This document shows positions 1-5,150 of a DNA stretch of 7,259 bases, piece after piece. The stretch spans positions 1-7,259 of the forward strand of contig VFHF01000266.1 in assembly GCA_009392095.1 (NCBI GenBank), read 5' to 3'. Position 1 is the stretch's first letter, and each line of letters opens with the position of its first letter. The DNA comes from SAR202 cluster bacterium. Lineage in GTDB: Bacteria; Chloroflexota; Dehalococcoidia; Lucifugimonadales; UBA3495. A program made the translations under genes and the position numbers. The notes beneath the pieces are model-generated. The model was not told the origin of the DNA, did no database searches, and saw only the letters and a program-made list of their open reading frames with translations.

Positions 1-293
1 TGGACCATCCGGTTGGCCACCATGAAGGGATGGTGGTAGGGCAGGCTGATCACGCCCGTGCCCAACTTGATGTGCTTGGTGCGGTCGGCAGCCACGGCCA
101 TGAATAATTCCGGTGAGGATATGGTCTCCCAACCAGCGCTGTGGTGCTCGCCGATCCAGGCCTCGTCGAAGCCCAGGTGGTCCAGCCACTGCACCAGCTC
201 CAGGTCACGGTCGATGGCCAATGTTGGATTTTCTCCAACCCGGTGGAAAGGTCCCATGAATATTCCGAATTTCATCCGTTCTGGTAGAGCCAT
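1..293 (-). CDS. LLM class flavin-dependent oxidoreductase, N-terminal part (cut by window edge)
   Basis: The first 97 codons of a luciferase-like monooxygenase (bacterial luciferase TIM-barrel fold) are visible; the rest lies beyond base 1. Strand beta-1 with KFGIFMGPFH (residues 8-17) is followed by ENPTLAIDRDLEL (21-33), GFDEAWIGEHH (41-51) and a third strand IKLGTGVISLPYHHPF (75-90). The GEHH motif and the LGTGV...PYHHP stretch are hallmarks of the family. Members use reduced FMN or F420 and O2 to oxidise organic substrates in the cytoplasm. The spacing and GENPTLAIDRDLELVQWLD wording resemble the limonene-monooxygenase-like branch, but the substrate cannot be told from this fragment. The ATG at 293 is chosen because AGGAGA lies 10 nt upstream; Met7 is a possible but unsupported alternative. 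It is divergent from the dienelactone hydrolase gene and has its own promoter at 412-441. Confidence 0.9.
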   Translation of the reverse strand, partial: MALPERMKFGIFMGPFHRVGENPTLAIDRDLELVQWLDHLGFDEAWIGEHHSAGWETISSPELFMAVAADRTKHIKLGTGVISLPYHHPFMVANRMV

Positions 294-303
294 GTTGTTC
301 TAC

Positions 304-309
304 TCTCCT
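304..309 (-). promoter_or_regulatory. Ribosome binding site of the LLM oxidoreductase
   Basis: On the minus strand this reads AGGAGA, 10 nt before the ATG at 293. It supports that start over the internal Met at residue 7. Confidence 0.75.
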
Positions 310-411
310 AAATGATCTATTGTCCCACGGCCGTAGCCCCCAGGGGCATCAATCGACGGGAATGCAGGCGTGGTGATCGGCAGAATATGAGCGCGGTGGG
401 TGATTGGGCGC

Positions 412-441
412 ATTATAGCCGTACCCACTTTCGAATGCCAA
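412..441 (-). promoter_or_regulatory. Sigma70-type promoter for the LLM oxidoreductase
   Basis: On the minus strand a -35 box TTGGCA (441-436, 5 of 6 consensus bases) is separated by 18 nt from a perfect -10 box TATAAT (417-412). The predicted transcription start is near 405, which gives a leader of about 110 nt before the ATG at 293. The match is seen directly in the sequence; activity is inferred. Confidence 0.65.
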
Positions 442-473
442 CGGGGGACGCCACAGTTATCGTCAAAGTCCGA

Positions 474-502
474 TTGACGCAGTCCGTTACCGGTAGTAAT
501 CT
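474..502 (+). promoter_or_regulatory. Candidate sigma70-type promoter for the dienelactone hydrolase family gene
   Basis: TTGACG (474-479, 5 of 6) is followed after 17 nt by TAATCT (497-502), which keeps the key T1, A2 and T6 of the -10 box. Transcription would start near 509 and give a leader of about 65 nt. The boxes lie back to back with the divergent minus-strand promoter; the two -35 elements are about 32 bp apart, so one regulator could reach both. Confidence 0.45.
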
Positions 503-574
503 ACTGCGGCACTACACACACGCCGGAACGACCATAGATTCCGGGATTTTTAGTTAGATTTTGGAGGACTATCC

Positions 575-1318
575 ATGCCGTACGAAGGACTGATAGCCGA
601 GACCGTTCTCATCAATGGACATGAGGGCGACCAAATTGATGCCTACCTGGCGCGCCCCTTGGGCGCCGGACCCGTTGGCAGCGTGGTCTTGATCCATCAT
701 ATGCCAGGTTGGGACGCAGCCTCCAAAGAGATGGCCCGGAAGTTGGCCTATAACGGGTTTGCGACCATCTCCCCCAACCTCCACTTCCGCGAGGGCAAGG
801 GTTCGCCTACCGACAACAGCACCAGCATCCGCGAGGCCGGCGGTATGCCCGACGTGCGGACCATGGGCGATGTGGCCGCAGCCATGGAATATCTGCGCAG
901 CTTGCCCTACGTCAACGGCAAGGTTGGACTCATCGGGTTTTGTTCCGGCGGACGCCAGACCTACCTGGGCGCCTGCACTCTAGACAACGTTAATGCTGCA
1001 GTGGACTGCTGGGGCGGTGGAGTGACCAAGGGGAATGACGAACTGACCCCCGCCATGCCCAAGTGGCCCATCGACTTCACTGATGGCCTAGATTGCCCAC
1101 TCCTCGGACTGTTCGGCGAGGAAGACGGCCGCCCATCGCCAGCCGACGTCGCCGAGACTGAGGCGGAGCTCAAACGTCTGAACAAGAACTATGAGTTTCA
1201 CATGTACCCCGGAGCCGGCCACGGATTCTTCGCAGTAGATCGGCCCAGCTACCACCAGGAAGCCGCGACCGACGGCTGGGAAAAGGTCGTCTCCTTCTTC
1301 GGGAAGCACCTCAGCTAA
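575..1318 (+). CDS. Dienelactone hydrolase family protein
   Basis: A 247-residue alpha/beta hydrolase of the DLH family, close to the usual 230-250 aa. The family hydrolyses dienelactones and other esters or lactones with a Cys-Asp-His triad, in the cytoplasm. The nucleophile elbow GFCSGG puts Cys at residue 123, preceded by YVNGKVGLI, which matches classical DLH almost word for word. The acid is Asp184 in GEEDGRPSP, and the base is His216 in GAGHGF. Two classical DLH residues differ: the Glu36 position (AQEIFG in Pseudomonas DLH) is His42 in LIHHMPG, and the substrate-binding Arg206 aligns with Ala220. It is therefore probably a hydrolase of another ester or lactone rather than proven ClcD/TcbE. 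The ATG is set by GGAGG at 563-567, 7 nt upstream. It has its own promoter and terminator, so it is monocistronic. Alternative: a generic carboxylesterase of the same family. Confidence 0.9.
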   Translation: MPYEGLIAETVLINGHEGDQIDAYLARPLGAGPVGSVVLIHHMPGWDAASKEMARKLAYNGFATISPNLHFREGKGSPTDNSTSIREAGGMPDVRTMGDVAAAMEYLRSLPYVNGKVGLIGFCSGGRQTYLGACTLDNVNAAVDCWGGGVTKGNDELTPAMPKWPIDFTDGLDCPLLGLFGEEDGRPSPADVAETEAELKRLNKNYEFHMYPGAGHGFFAVDRPSYHQEAATDGWEKVVSFFGKHLS

Positions 1319-1335
1319 ACCGGAGTACAACCGTA

Positions 1336-1379
1336 GACAAAGAGAAGGGGCTGCCACGAGGCAGCCCCTTCTCTTTGTC
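1336..1379 (+). terminator. Perfect 20-bp hairpin terminator after the DLH family gene
   Basis: Arms at 1336-1355 and 1360-1379 are perfectly complementary over 20 bp, with a 4-nt ACGA loop. The right arm ends in a T-rich stretch (TTCTCTTTGTCATT), and the left arm begins A-rich, so transcripts of either strand would end in an A/U-rich stem base. It starts 18 nt after the TAA of the DLH gene. There is no pure U run, so termination efficiency is inferred. Confidence 0.8.
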
Positions 1380-1538
1380 ATTCGGGCCTGTAATATATTC
1401 CAAGAATCTTGTGAAATTTGCCGTAGCGGCGTGGTTTCTAATCCGACTGATCTCTGGTTCACCTATTTCATATCGGAGACCCCATTCGATGTCAGCGCCC
1501 CACATAACCTGCAACAACAGGACGTTCAACTGCCAGCA

Positions 1539-1559
1539 GGGCAGGTTTCCAACCTGCCC
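1539..1559. repeat. Short palindromic, repeat-like hairpin
   Basis: GGGCAGGTT (1539-1547) and AACCTGCCC (1551-1559) are perfect 9-bp arms around a 3-nt TCC loop. It lies in a gene-free spacer, away from either gene end. Its form, a GC-rich compact palindrome of about 20 nt, is that of dispersed REP-like elements. There is only one copy in the window, so its repeat status is inferred. Confidence 0.4.
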
Positions 1560-1629
1560 CTATGCGACCGCCTGCATGGGTCGGTCATGATTATTCCGGT
1601 ATGAATAGGAGTGCGCCTGCAAACAGTGC

Positions 1630-1658
1630 TTGCGAATTCTGCTGTTCCAGCGGATTAT
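1630..1658 (+). promoter_or_regulatory. Weak candidate promoter for the LigB-like gene
   Basis: TTGCGA (1630-1635, 4 of 6) and GATTAT (1653-1658, 4 of 6) are 17 nt apart and would give a leader of about 55 nt. The upstream terminator hairpin implies that a promoter must lie somewhere in this spacer. This is the best match I could find, but it is not strong. Confidence 0.25.
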
Positions 1659-1707
1659 GTACCCAGTAATTTCTTCCCCGGTTATATCGGGTGGAACCGG
1701 TCCCAAC

Positions 1708-1713
1708 AAGGAG
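1708..1713 (+). promoter_or_regulatory. Ribosome binding site deciding the LigB-like start
   Basis: AAGGAG lies 5 nt before the ATG at 1719. The frame stays open back to a GTG at 1611, but that GTG has AGGA directly abutting it, and the extra 36 residues carry no family signature. The protein starting at 1719 begins directly with the LigB strand and places the first metal His at residue 12, as in LigB. Confidence 0.85.
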
Positions 1714-1718
1714 AGAAC

Positions 1719-2768
1719 ATGGCTGAGATTGTTTTGGGCCTTGGCACTTCTCATAGCCCTATGCTGAGCCTGCCTGGCAACATGTGGGGCGATTATGCGG
1801 CCCGCGACAAAGGAAACCCGATGTTGCTGTCCCTAGAGGACGGCTCAACTAAGACCTACGACGAACTCCTAGCCACGGCCGACCCGGCCATCGCGACAAG
1901 ATTGACCATAGAGAAGTTTGAAGCCCAGTTCGAAGCCTGCCAGAAAGGCCTCGTAGCATTGGAGGAAGCCTTGCTCCAGGCTGACCCCGATGTGGTGGTG
2001 ATCGTCGGGGACGACCAAGAAGAGCTGTTCTTCGACGACAACATGCCTATGTTTTCCATCTACTGGGGCGACACTATGCATCTCACTCCCAGATCGGTGC
2101 GAGAGAATTCTCCACCGGCAGTCAAAGCCTCCATGTGGGGCTACGGGACCGAAGATATGGACGTGCCGGTAGACTCAGAATTGGCATTGCACCTGATCGA
2201 AAACTTGATCGAGGACGACTTCGACATCGCGCACGCCCGATACATGAATAAAGAGGCCGGCGGGACGGTCGGGCCGGTTGGGTACCTGAACGCTCCCATC
2301 GTGACCGAGCGAAGGCCACAAGCCATGCCCCACGCCTATGCGTTCGTGGTCAAGCGGATCATGAATAACAAGATCAGGTCCATCGTGCCGGTGACCCAGA
2401 ACACCTTCTACCCGCCCAATCAGCCCAGCGCCAAGCGTTGCTACAATTTGGGCCAGTCCATGGCCAAGATCATCAAGGACTGGGATAGCGAGAAAAAGGT
2501 GGCCGTGGTCGGTTCCGGCGGCCTGAGCCATTTTTTAGTGGACGAAGAGATCGACCAACTGGCAATCAAAGGGATGCGGGAAAAAGACGTAAATCAATTA
2601 GCGGCGCTGCCTCGGTATCGGCTGAACTCCGGGAATTCGGAGATCCTCAACTGGATCACCGCGGCCGGAGCCTGTGAGCACCTAGACATGGAAGTTGTGG
2701 AGTACGTACCGGTTTACCGGTCGCCTGCGGGTACCGGCGGTGGCTGGGGATTCGCTCTCTGGCAGTAA
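1719..2768 (+). CDS. LigB-superfamily extradiol ring-cleavage dioxygenase homologue with altered metal site
   Basis: A 349-residue protein of the class III extradiol dioxygenase family (protocatechuate 4,5-dioxygenase beta subunit, LigB; LigB itself is about 300 aa). Family members open catechol-type rings with Fe(II) held by two His and one Glu. Compared with Sphingobium LigB as I recall it: His12 is conserved (GLGTSHSP), catalytic His195 aligns with His271 (GSGGLSHFL), and Glu242 aligns with Glu308 (SGNSEILNWI). The second iron ligand His61 (YNDHASAF) aligns with Gln100 in VGDDQEELF, and there is no His at all between residues 12 and 121. LigB His127 (DHGCTV) aligns with Ala180 (EAGGTV). 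No LigA-like small subunit lies beside it. It may belong to a GDDQ-type subfamily with other chemistry or a different metal site, so ring cleavage is not assured. The next gene is 92 nt downstream, behind a hairpin, and is a possible partner hydrolase. Confidence 0.85.
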   Translation: MAEIVLGLGTSHSPMLSLPGNMWGDYAARDKGNPMLLSLEDGSTKTYDELLATADPAIATRLTIEKFEAQFEACQKGLVALEEALLQADPDVVVIVGDDQEELFFDDNMPMFSIYWGDTMHLTPRSVRENSPPAVKASMWGYGTEDMDVPVDSELALHLIENLIEDDFDIAHARYMNKEAGGTVGPVGYLNAPIVTERRPQAMPHAYAFVVKRIMNNKIRSIVPVTQNTFYPPNQPSAKRCYNLGQSMAKIIKDWDSEKKVAVVGSGGLSHFLVDEEIDQLAIKGMREKDVNQLAALPRYRLNSGNSEILNWITAAGACEHLDMEVVEYVPVYRSPAGTGGGWGFALWQ

Positions 2769-2796
2769 ACCAACCGGCAAATTCAAGAATCGAAGA

Positions 2797-2828
2797 CGGC
2801 CCGCCCCGACTGCGGTCGGGGCGGGCCG
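2797..2828 (+). terminator. GC-rich hairpin with UNCG-type loop, terminator or mRNA processing element
   Basis: Arms 2797-2810 and 2815-2828 form 14 perfect, nearly all G-C pairs around TGCG, so the RNA loop is c(UGCG)g, a UNCG-class stable tetraloop. It begins 28 nt after the stop of the LigB-like gene and ends 32 nt before the next ATG. There is no U run after it, so it may be a partial terminator or a 3' stabiliser that lets the downstream hydrolases be expressed at another level. Confidence 0.55.
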
Positions 2829-2860
2829 GTCTGAGTCCGGTATTAATCGAGGTTTGATAA

Positions 2861-3733
2861 ATGGCACAGGCCCCTAGCGAAAAATGGGTGATAGTTAACG
2901 GATTGGACTTCCACTACCGGGACTGGGGCGGGTCGGGGCAGCCGATGGTGCTGCTTCACGGCCTGGCCTCCAGCTGTCATATCTGGGACATGGTCGCCCC
3001 GATCCTGGCCCAGGACTACGCAGTGATCGCTCTGGATCAGCGGGGTCACGGGGAGAGTGCCAAGCCCACCGAGGGATACGACTTCGCCTCCGTGACCCAA
3101 GACGTACTTGGTGTCATTGACTATTTGGAAGGGCCACCTCCGATCGTGGTCGGCCACTCTTGGGGAGGCAGTGTTGCCTTAGAATTAGCGGTGCGCGCGC
3201 CCAAATCGTTGCAGGGCATGGCCTGGGTCGACGGCGGGATGATCAACGCCTCCGCCCGATATGACAGCGTTGAGGACGCCAAGTTGGAGATGTCGCCGCC
3301 GGACTTCACCGGCGTGAAATTGGAGGACTTCAAAGAACGTGTGCGGAATCGGCACCAAGGCGGAGGCATGGCACCCGGGTCCCACGAAGTGGTGATGGCC
3401 AATTTTGAAGTTTTGGCGGATCAGACCATCAAAGCGTGGCTCACCCGGGCCAACCACCTGAGGATCATTGAAGCTCTTTGGGACCACCGGCCGGTTCAAC
3501 TCTACAAGCAGGTACAATGCCCGGTATTGATCATGCCAGCTCGGCAGCAGGCCGACCCGTCCACCCAGGACCGGGGCCAGCGCCGGATGTTTTCAGTGGG
3601 CGAAGCCGAGGAGATGCTGCCTAATAGCAAGACCGTTTGGCTTGAAAACAGCGTCCATGACGTGCCCATTCAGAGGCCGGAACTGGTCGCGGAAGTCTTG
3701 AAGAGCCACATCAATGATGGGTTCTTCGGCTAA
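2861..3733 (+). CDS. Alpha/beta hydrolase (Ser nucleophile, GHSWGG type)
   Basis: A 290-residue alpha/beta hydrolase fold protein, the usual size for this family. The oxyanion-hole strand VLLHGLASS sits at 30-38, LDQRGHGES at 58-66, and the nucleophile elbow VVGHSWGG puts Ser at residue 100. A helical cap lies roughly at 130-215. The acid is probably Asp232 in the region after PVLIMPARQQ, with Asp124 (AWVDGG) as the other candidate. His266 (NSVHDVP) is the catalytic base. This layout is shared by meta-cleavage C-C hydrolases (MhpC/BphD), haloperoxidase-like esterases and lactonases. Its position after a LigB-type gene makes a C-C hydrolase role attractive, but this is inferred. The ATG has GAGG at 2849-2852, 8 nt upstream. 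It probably forms a pair with the next hydrolase, 25 nt downstream. No separate promoter was seen after the preceding hairpin. Confidence 0.9.
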   Translation: MAQAPSEKWVIVNGLDFHYRDWGGSGQPMVLLHGLASSCHIWDMVAPILAQDYAVIALDQRGHGESAKPTEGYDFASVTQDVLGVIDYLEGPPPIVVGHSWGGSVALELAVRAPKSLQGMAWVDGGMINASARYDSVEDAKLEMSPPDFTGVKLEDFKERVRNRHQGGGMAPGSHEVVMANFEVLADQTIKAWLTRANHLRIIEALWDHRPVQLYKQVQCPVLIMPARQQADPSTQDRGQRRMFSVGEAEEMLPNSKTVWLENSVHDVPIQRPELVAEVLKSHINDGFFG

Positions 3734-3745
3734 GTTCGGCATTTG

Positions 3746-3750
3746 TGGAG
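3746..3750 (+). promoter_or_regulatory. Ribosome binding site deciding the second hydrolase start
   Basis: TGGAG lies 8 nt before the ATG at 3759. A more upstream in-frame ATG at 3714 lies inside the preceding gene, with no ribosome binding site before it, so it is rejected. Confidence 0.7.
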
Positions 3751-3758
3751 TATTAAAC

Positions 3759-4523
3759 ATGGCCCAAGTCGACTACTCACCTCTGGACGACCCCCAGATA
3801 TCAATGAGCTCCTTCTTTCCCCGGCAGGGCTGGTCCGACACACCTGAAGGCGTGCAGGACTACACGGTGAACGTAGGAGATAACATTGGCTTGTCCTGCC
3901 GGTTCTTCCCGGCGGGTAACAGCAATCCGACCATATTGTTCTTCTACGGCAACGGCGAGACAGCCATCGACTACAACTCCATCGCTCCGATGTACAACCA
4001 GATCGGAATCAACTTCTTCGTTGCCGACTACCGTGGCTATGGAAAGAGCGACGGCACTCCGTCCTTCACCACCATGCTCTCCGACGCCAACACCGTGCTT
4101 GAGGCGATGCAAATCGTGCTGGGAGCCAGCGGATTTCACGGGCCCATCTATGTGATGGGGCGGTCGATGGGGCGTCATTCGGCCTTTGAGTTGGCGGCCA
4201 AAGAAGAACAGGTGATCAGCGGCGTGATCATCGAAAGCGGACGGCCCAGCCTGGGGCAATTCACCAGCGGACTGGGTCCGCAGCAGGCCGCCGAAATGGA
4301 GGAAGCCTACCGCGCCAAGGCGGCGTCGATAGCCATCCGGGTATTAGTGATCCACGGGGAGATGGACGCGTTGGCGCCTCTGAAAGACGCCGAGGATATG
4401 TTCCGGAATTTCGCCTCGACCGATAAGAAGATGCTGATGATCCCTGGGGCCGGCCATAACGACCTGCTCTTCAATGGGCTGGACGAATACTTCACCGCCA
4501 TCCGAGATTTTATCTTCGGGTAG
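3759..4523 (+). CDS. Alpha/beta hydrolase of the serine aminopeptidase S33/BEM46-like type
   Basis: A 254-residue alpha/beta hydrolase without a signal peptide or membrane segment. The strand TILFFYGNGE (58-67) forms the oxyanion hole, followed by VADYRGYGKSDG (88-99), a motif seen in the BEM46/ABHD13-like group. The nucleophile elbow MGRSMG gives Ser136, Asp203 is the acid in IHGEMDALAP, and His233 is the base in PGAGHND. The whole triad is intact. The cap is short, unlike the preceding hydrolase, and the two share no close sequence similarity beyond the fold, so this is not a recent tandem copy. The substrate is unknown; thioester, ester or peptide hydrolysis are all known in the group. It is probably cotranscribed with the 2861-3733 gene (25-nt gap). 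Its 3' end overlaps the decayed GNAT gene on the other strand by 14 nt, leaving no room for a terminator between them. Confidence 0.88.
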   Translation: MAQVDYSPLDDPQISMSSFFPRQGWSDTPEGVQDYTVNVGDNIGLSCRFFPAGNSNPTILFFYGNGETAIDYNSIAPMYNQIGINFFVADYRGYGKSDGTPSFTTMLSDANTVLEAMQIVLGASGFHGPIYVMGRSMGRHSAFELAAKEEQVISGVIIESGRPSLGQFTSGLGPQQAAEMEEAYRAKAASIAIRVLVIHGEMDALAPLKDAEDMFRNFASTDKKMLMIPGAGHNDLLFNGLDEYFTAIRDFIFG

Positions 4524-5057
4524 ATCCTGCCCACTCTTCCATCAGCAGGCCGAAGACCAGGGTGTCCCACCAACGCCCTTTGAGGAACTCGTTCTCCCGC
4601 AATCAGCCTTCTTCCCTCATGCCCAGATTCCGCAAACCACCGATCGATGCCCCGTTTTCAGCGATACACCAAGATGAGATTCGATGAAGTCCCATCGAGG
4701 TGAAACCGTGCTCGACCAAGGAAGCGGCCGCCTCGGTGGCGTAGCTGCGCCGCCAATAGTCTGGCGCGATCTCATATCCAATATCCGCCTCCCAATCGCT
4801 GTCCGATTTCCGACGGATACCGCATTTGCCAATCAGCAGACCAGTCTCCCGCAGAATTGCTGTTAGTTGAGTCCCGCGCCTTGATGACTCGGCCTGCTCG
4901 TCCGGGAACCATTGGACGAATTCTTTGCGTCGGACTCCGTGCGGGCGGACCAGGGGTAGTACTCCAAGTAGCGGGCGTCTTGTTGGTACGCAAGTACGGC
5001 CCGCCAATCGTCCAGCAAGAATTCGCGTAGCAGCAGCCGCTCTGTCGTGATCTCCAA
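4510..5057 (-). pseudogene. GNAT N-acetyltransferase, broken by a frameshift and an internal TGA
   Basis: Three pieces in two frames join into one RimJ/RimL-like GNAT of about 182 aa, a normal family length. The N-terminal piece (5057 to about 4927) contains EITTERLLLREFLLDDWRAV. The middle piece (about 4926 to 4606) runs from EFVQWFPDEQ through DIGYEIAPDYWRRSYATEAA to ENGASIGGLRNLGMREEG. The C-terminal piece (4602-4513) reads LRENEFLKGRWWDTLVFGLL and continues in the same frame after a TGA at 4603-4605, where relatives usually have Arg (CGA to TGA). The frameshift sits at an A run (T3 at 4924-4926 on +); one extra A restores DAKEFVQWF. The acetyl-CoA loop is also degraded: YWRRSYATE instead of the usual YWGRGYATE. 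No in-frame ATG exists; a TTG at 5057 with GGAG 8 nt upstream is the likeliest start. Sequencing error could explain one lesion but less easily both. Confidence 0.82.
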
Positions 5058-5081
5058 TGTCGATACTCCATCCAGGCCCCT

Positions 5082-5110
5082 TTGACAGACTACCCAAGGG
5101 GTTCTAGCAT
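5082..5110 (+). promoter_or_regulatory. Strong sigma70-type promoter for the VOC gene
   Basis: A perfect -35 TTGACA (5082-5087) is followed after exactly 17 nt by TAGCAT (5105-5110, 4 of 6 including T1, A2 and T6). The start is predicted near 5116-5118, with a leader of about 34 nt to the ATG at 5151. It lies just upstream of, and divergent from, the GNAT pseudogene. It may also feed the ThDP gene, since no terminator was seen after the VOC gene. Confidence 0.65.
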
Positions 5111-5150
5111 ATCGTAGCCGCAGGGTTAGCGGCAGATAGGAGACTAAAAC

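Larger units (their letters stand above)
294..574. other. Divergent intergenic region
   Basis: This region separates two divergent genes and holds both their promoters. Other structure is slight: an 8-bp palindrome ACGGCCGT at 327-334, and an inverted repeat CCGGAA (523-528) / TTCCGG (539-544) followed by five T at 547-551. Open frames here, such as 312-557 on +, have no ribosome binding site and no recognisable protein signature, so I regard it as non-coding. Confidence 0.7.
1380..1707. other. Non-coding spacer before the extradiol dioxygenase homologue
   Basis: About 330 nt without a supportable gene. Short frames on both strands (1375-1590 +, 1311-1529 -) lack ribosome binding sites and family signatures, and both run into the flanking hairpin. 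The spacer contains a tight 9-bp palindrome at 1539-1559 and a weaker inverted repeat GACCG/CGGTC at 1566-1586. The stretch just before the next gene (about 1630-1690) is locally more AT-rich. Confidence 0.6.

Noticed and set aside
312..557. 81-codon plus-strand frame in the divergent spacer
   Set aside because: No ribosome binding site and no family signature, and it runs over both predicted promoters.
1566..1586. GACCG/CGGTC inverted repeat as an operator or second terminator
   Set aside because: Only 5 bp with an 11-nt loop, which is expected by chance in GC-rich DNA; mentioned only as context for the nearby palindrome.
1311..1590. Small frames on both strands (1375-1590 + and 1311-1529 -) around and after the terminator
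   Set aside because: They overlap the perfect hairpin or the palindrome, lack ribosome binding sites and resemble no known protein.
1611..1718. Upstream GTG start adding 36 residues to the LigB-like protein
   Set aside because: AGGA abuts the GTG with no spacing, and the added residues show no family signature. The ATG at 1719 has a good ribosome binding site and starts exactly at the LigB fold.
2695..2877. Small plus-strand frame spanning the end of the LigB-like gene
   Set aside because: It is an out-of-frame shadow that reads through the GC-rich hairpin; the matching minus-strand frame 2682-2867 is its mirror, as expected for a palindrome.
3714..3758. Upstream ATG adding 15 residues to the second serine hydrolase
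   Set aside because: It lies inside the preceding gene without a ribosome binding site; the ATG at 3759 has TGGAG 8 nt upstream.
3801..4259. 152-codon minus-strand frame opposite the second serine hydrolase
   Set aside because: It is fully antisense to a gene with a complete catalytic triad, and its translation looks like low-complexity shadow sequence.
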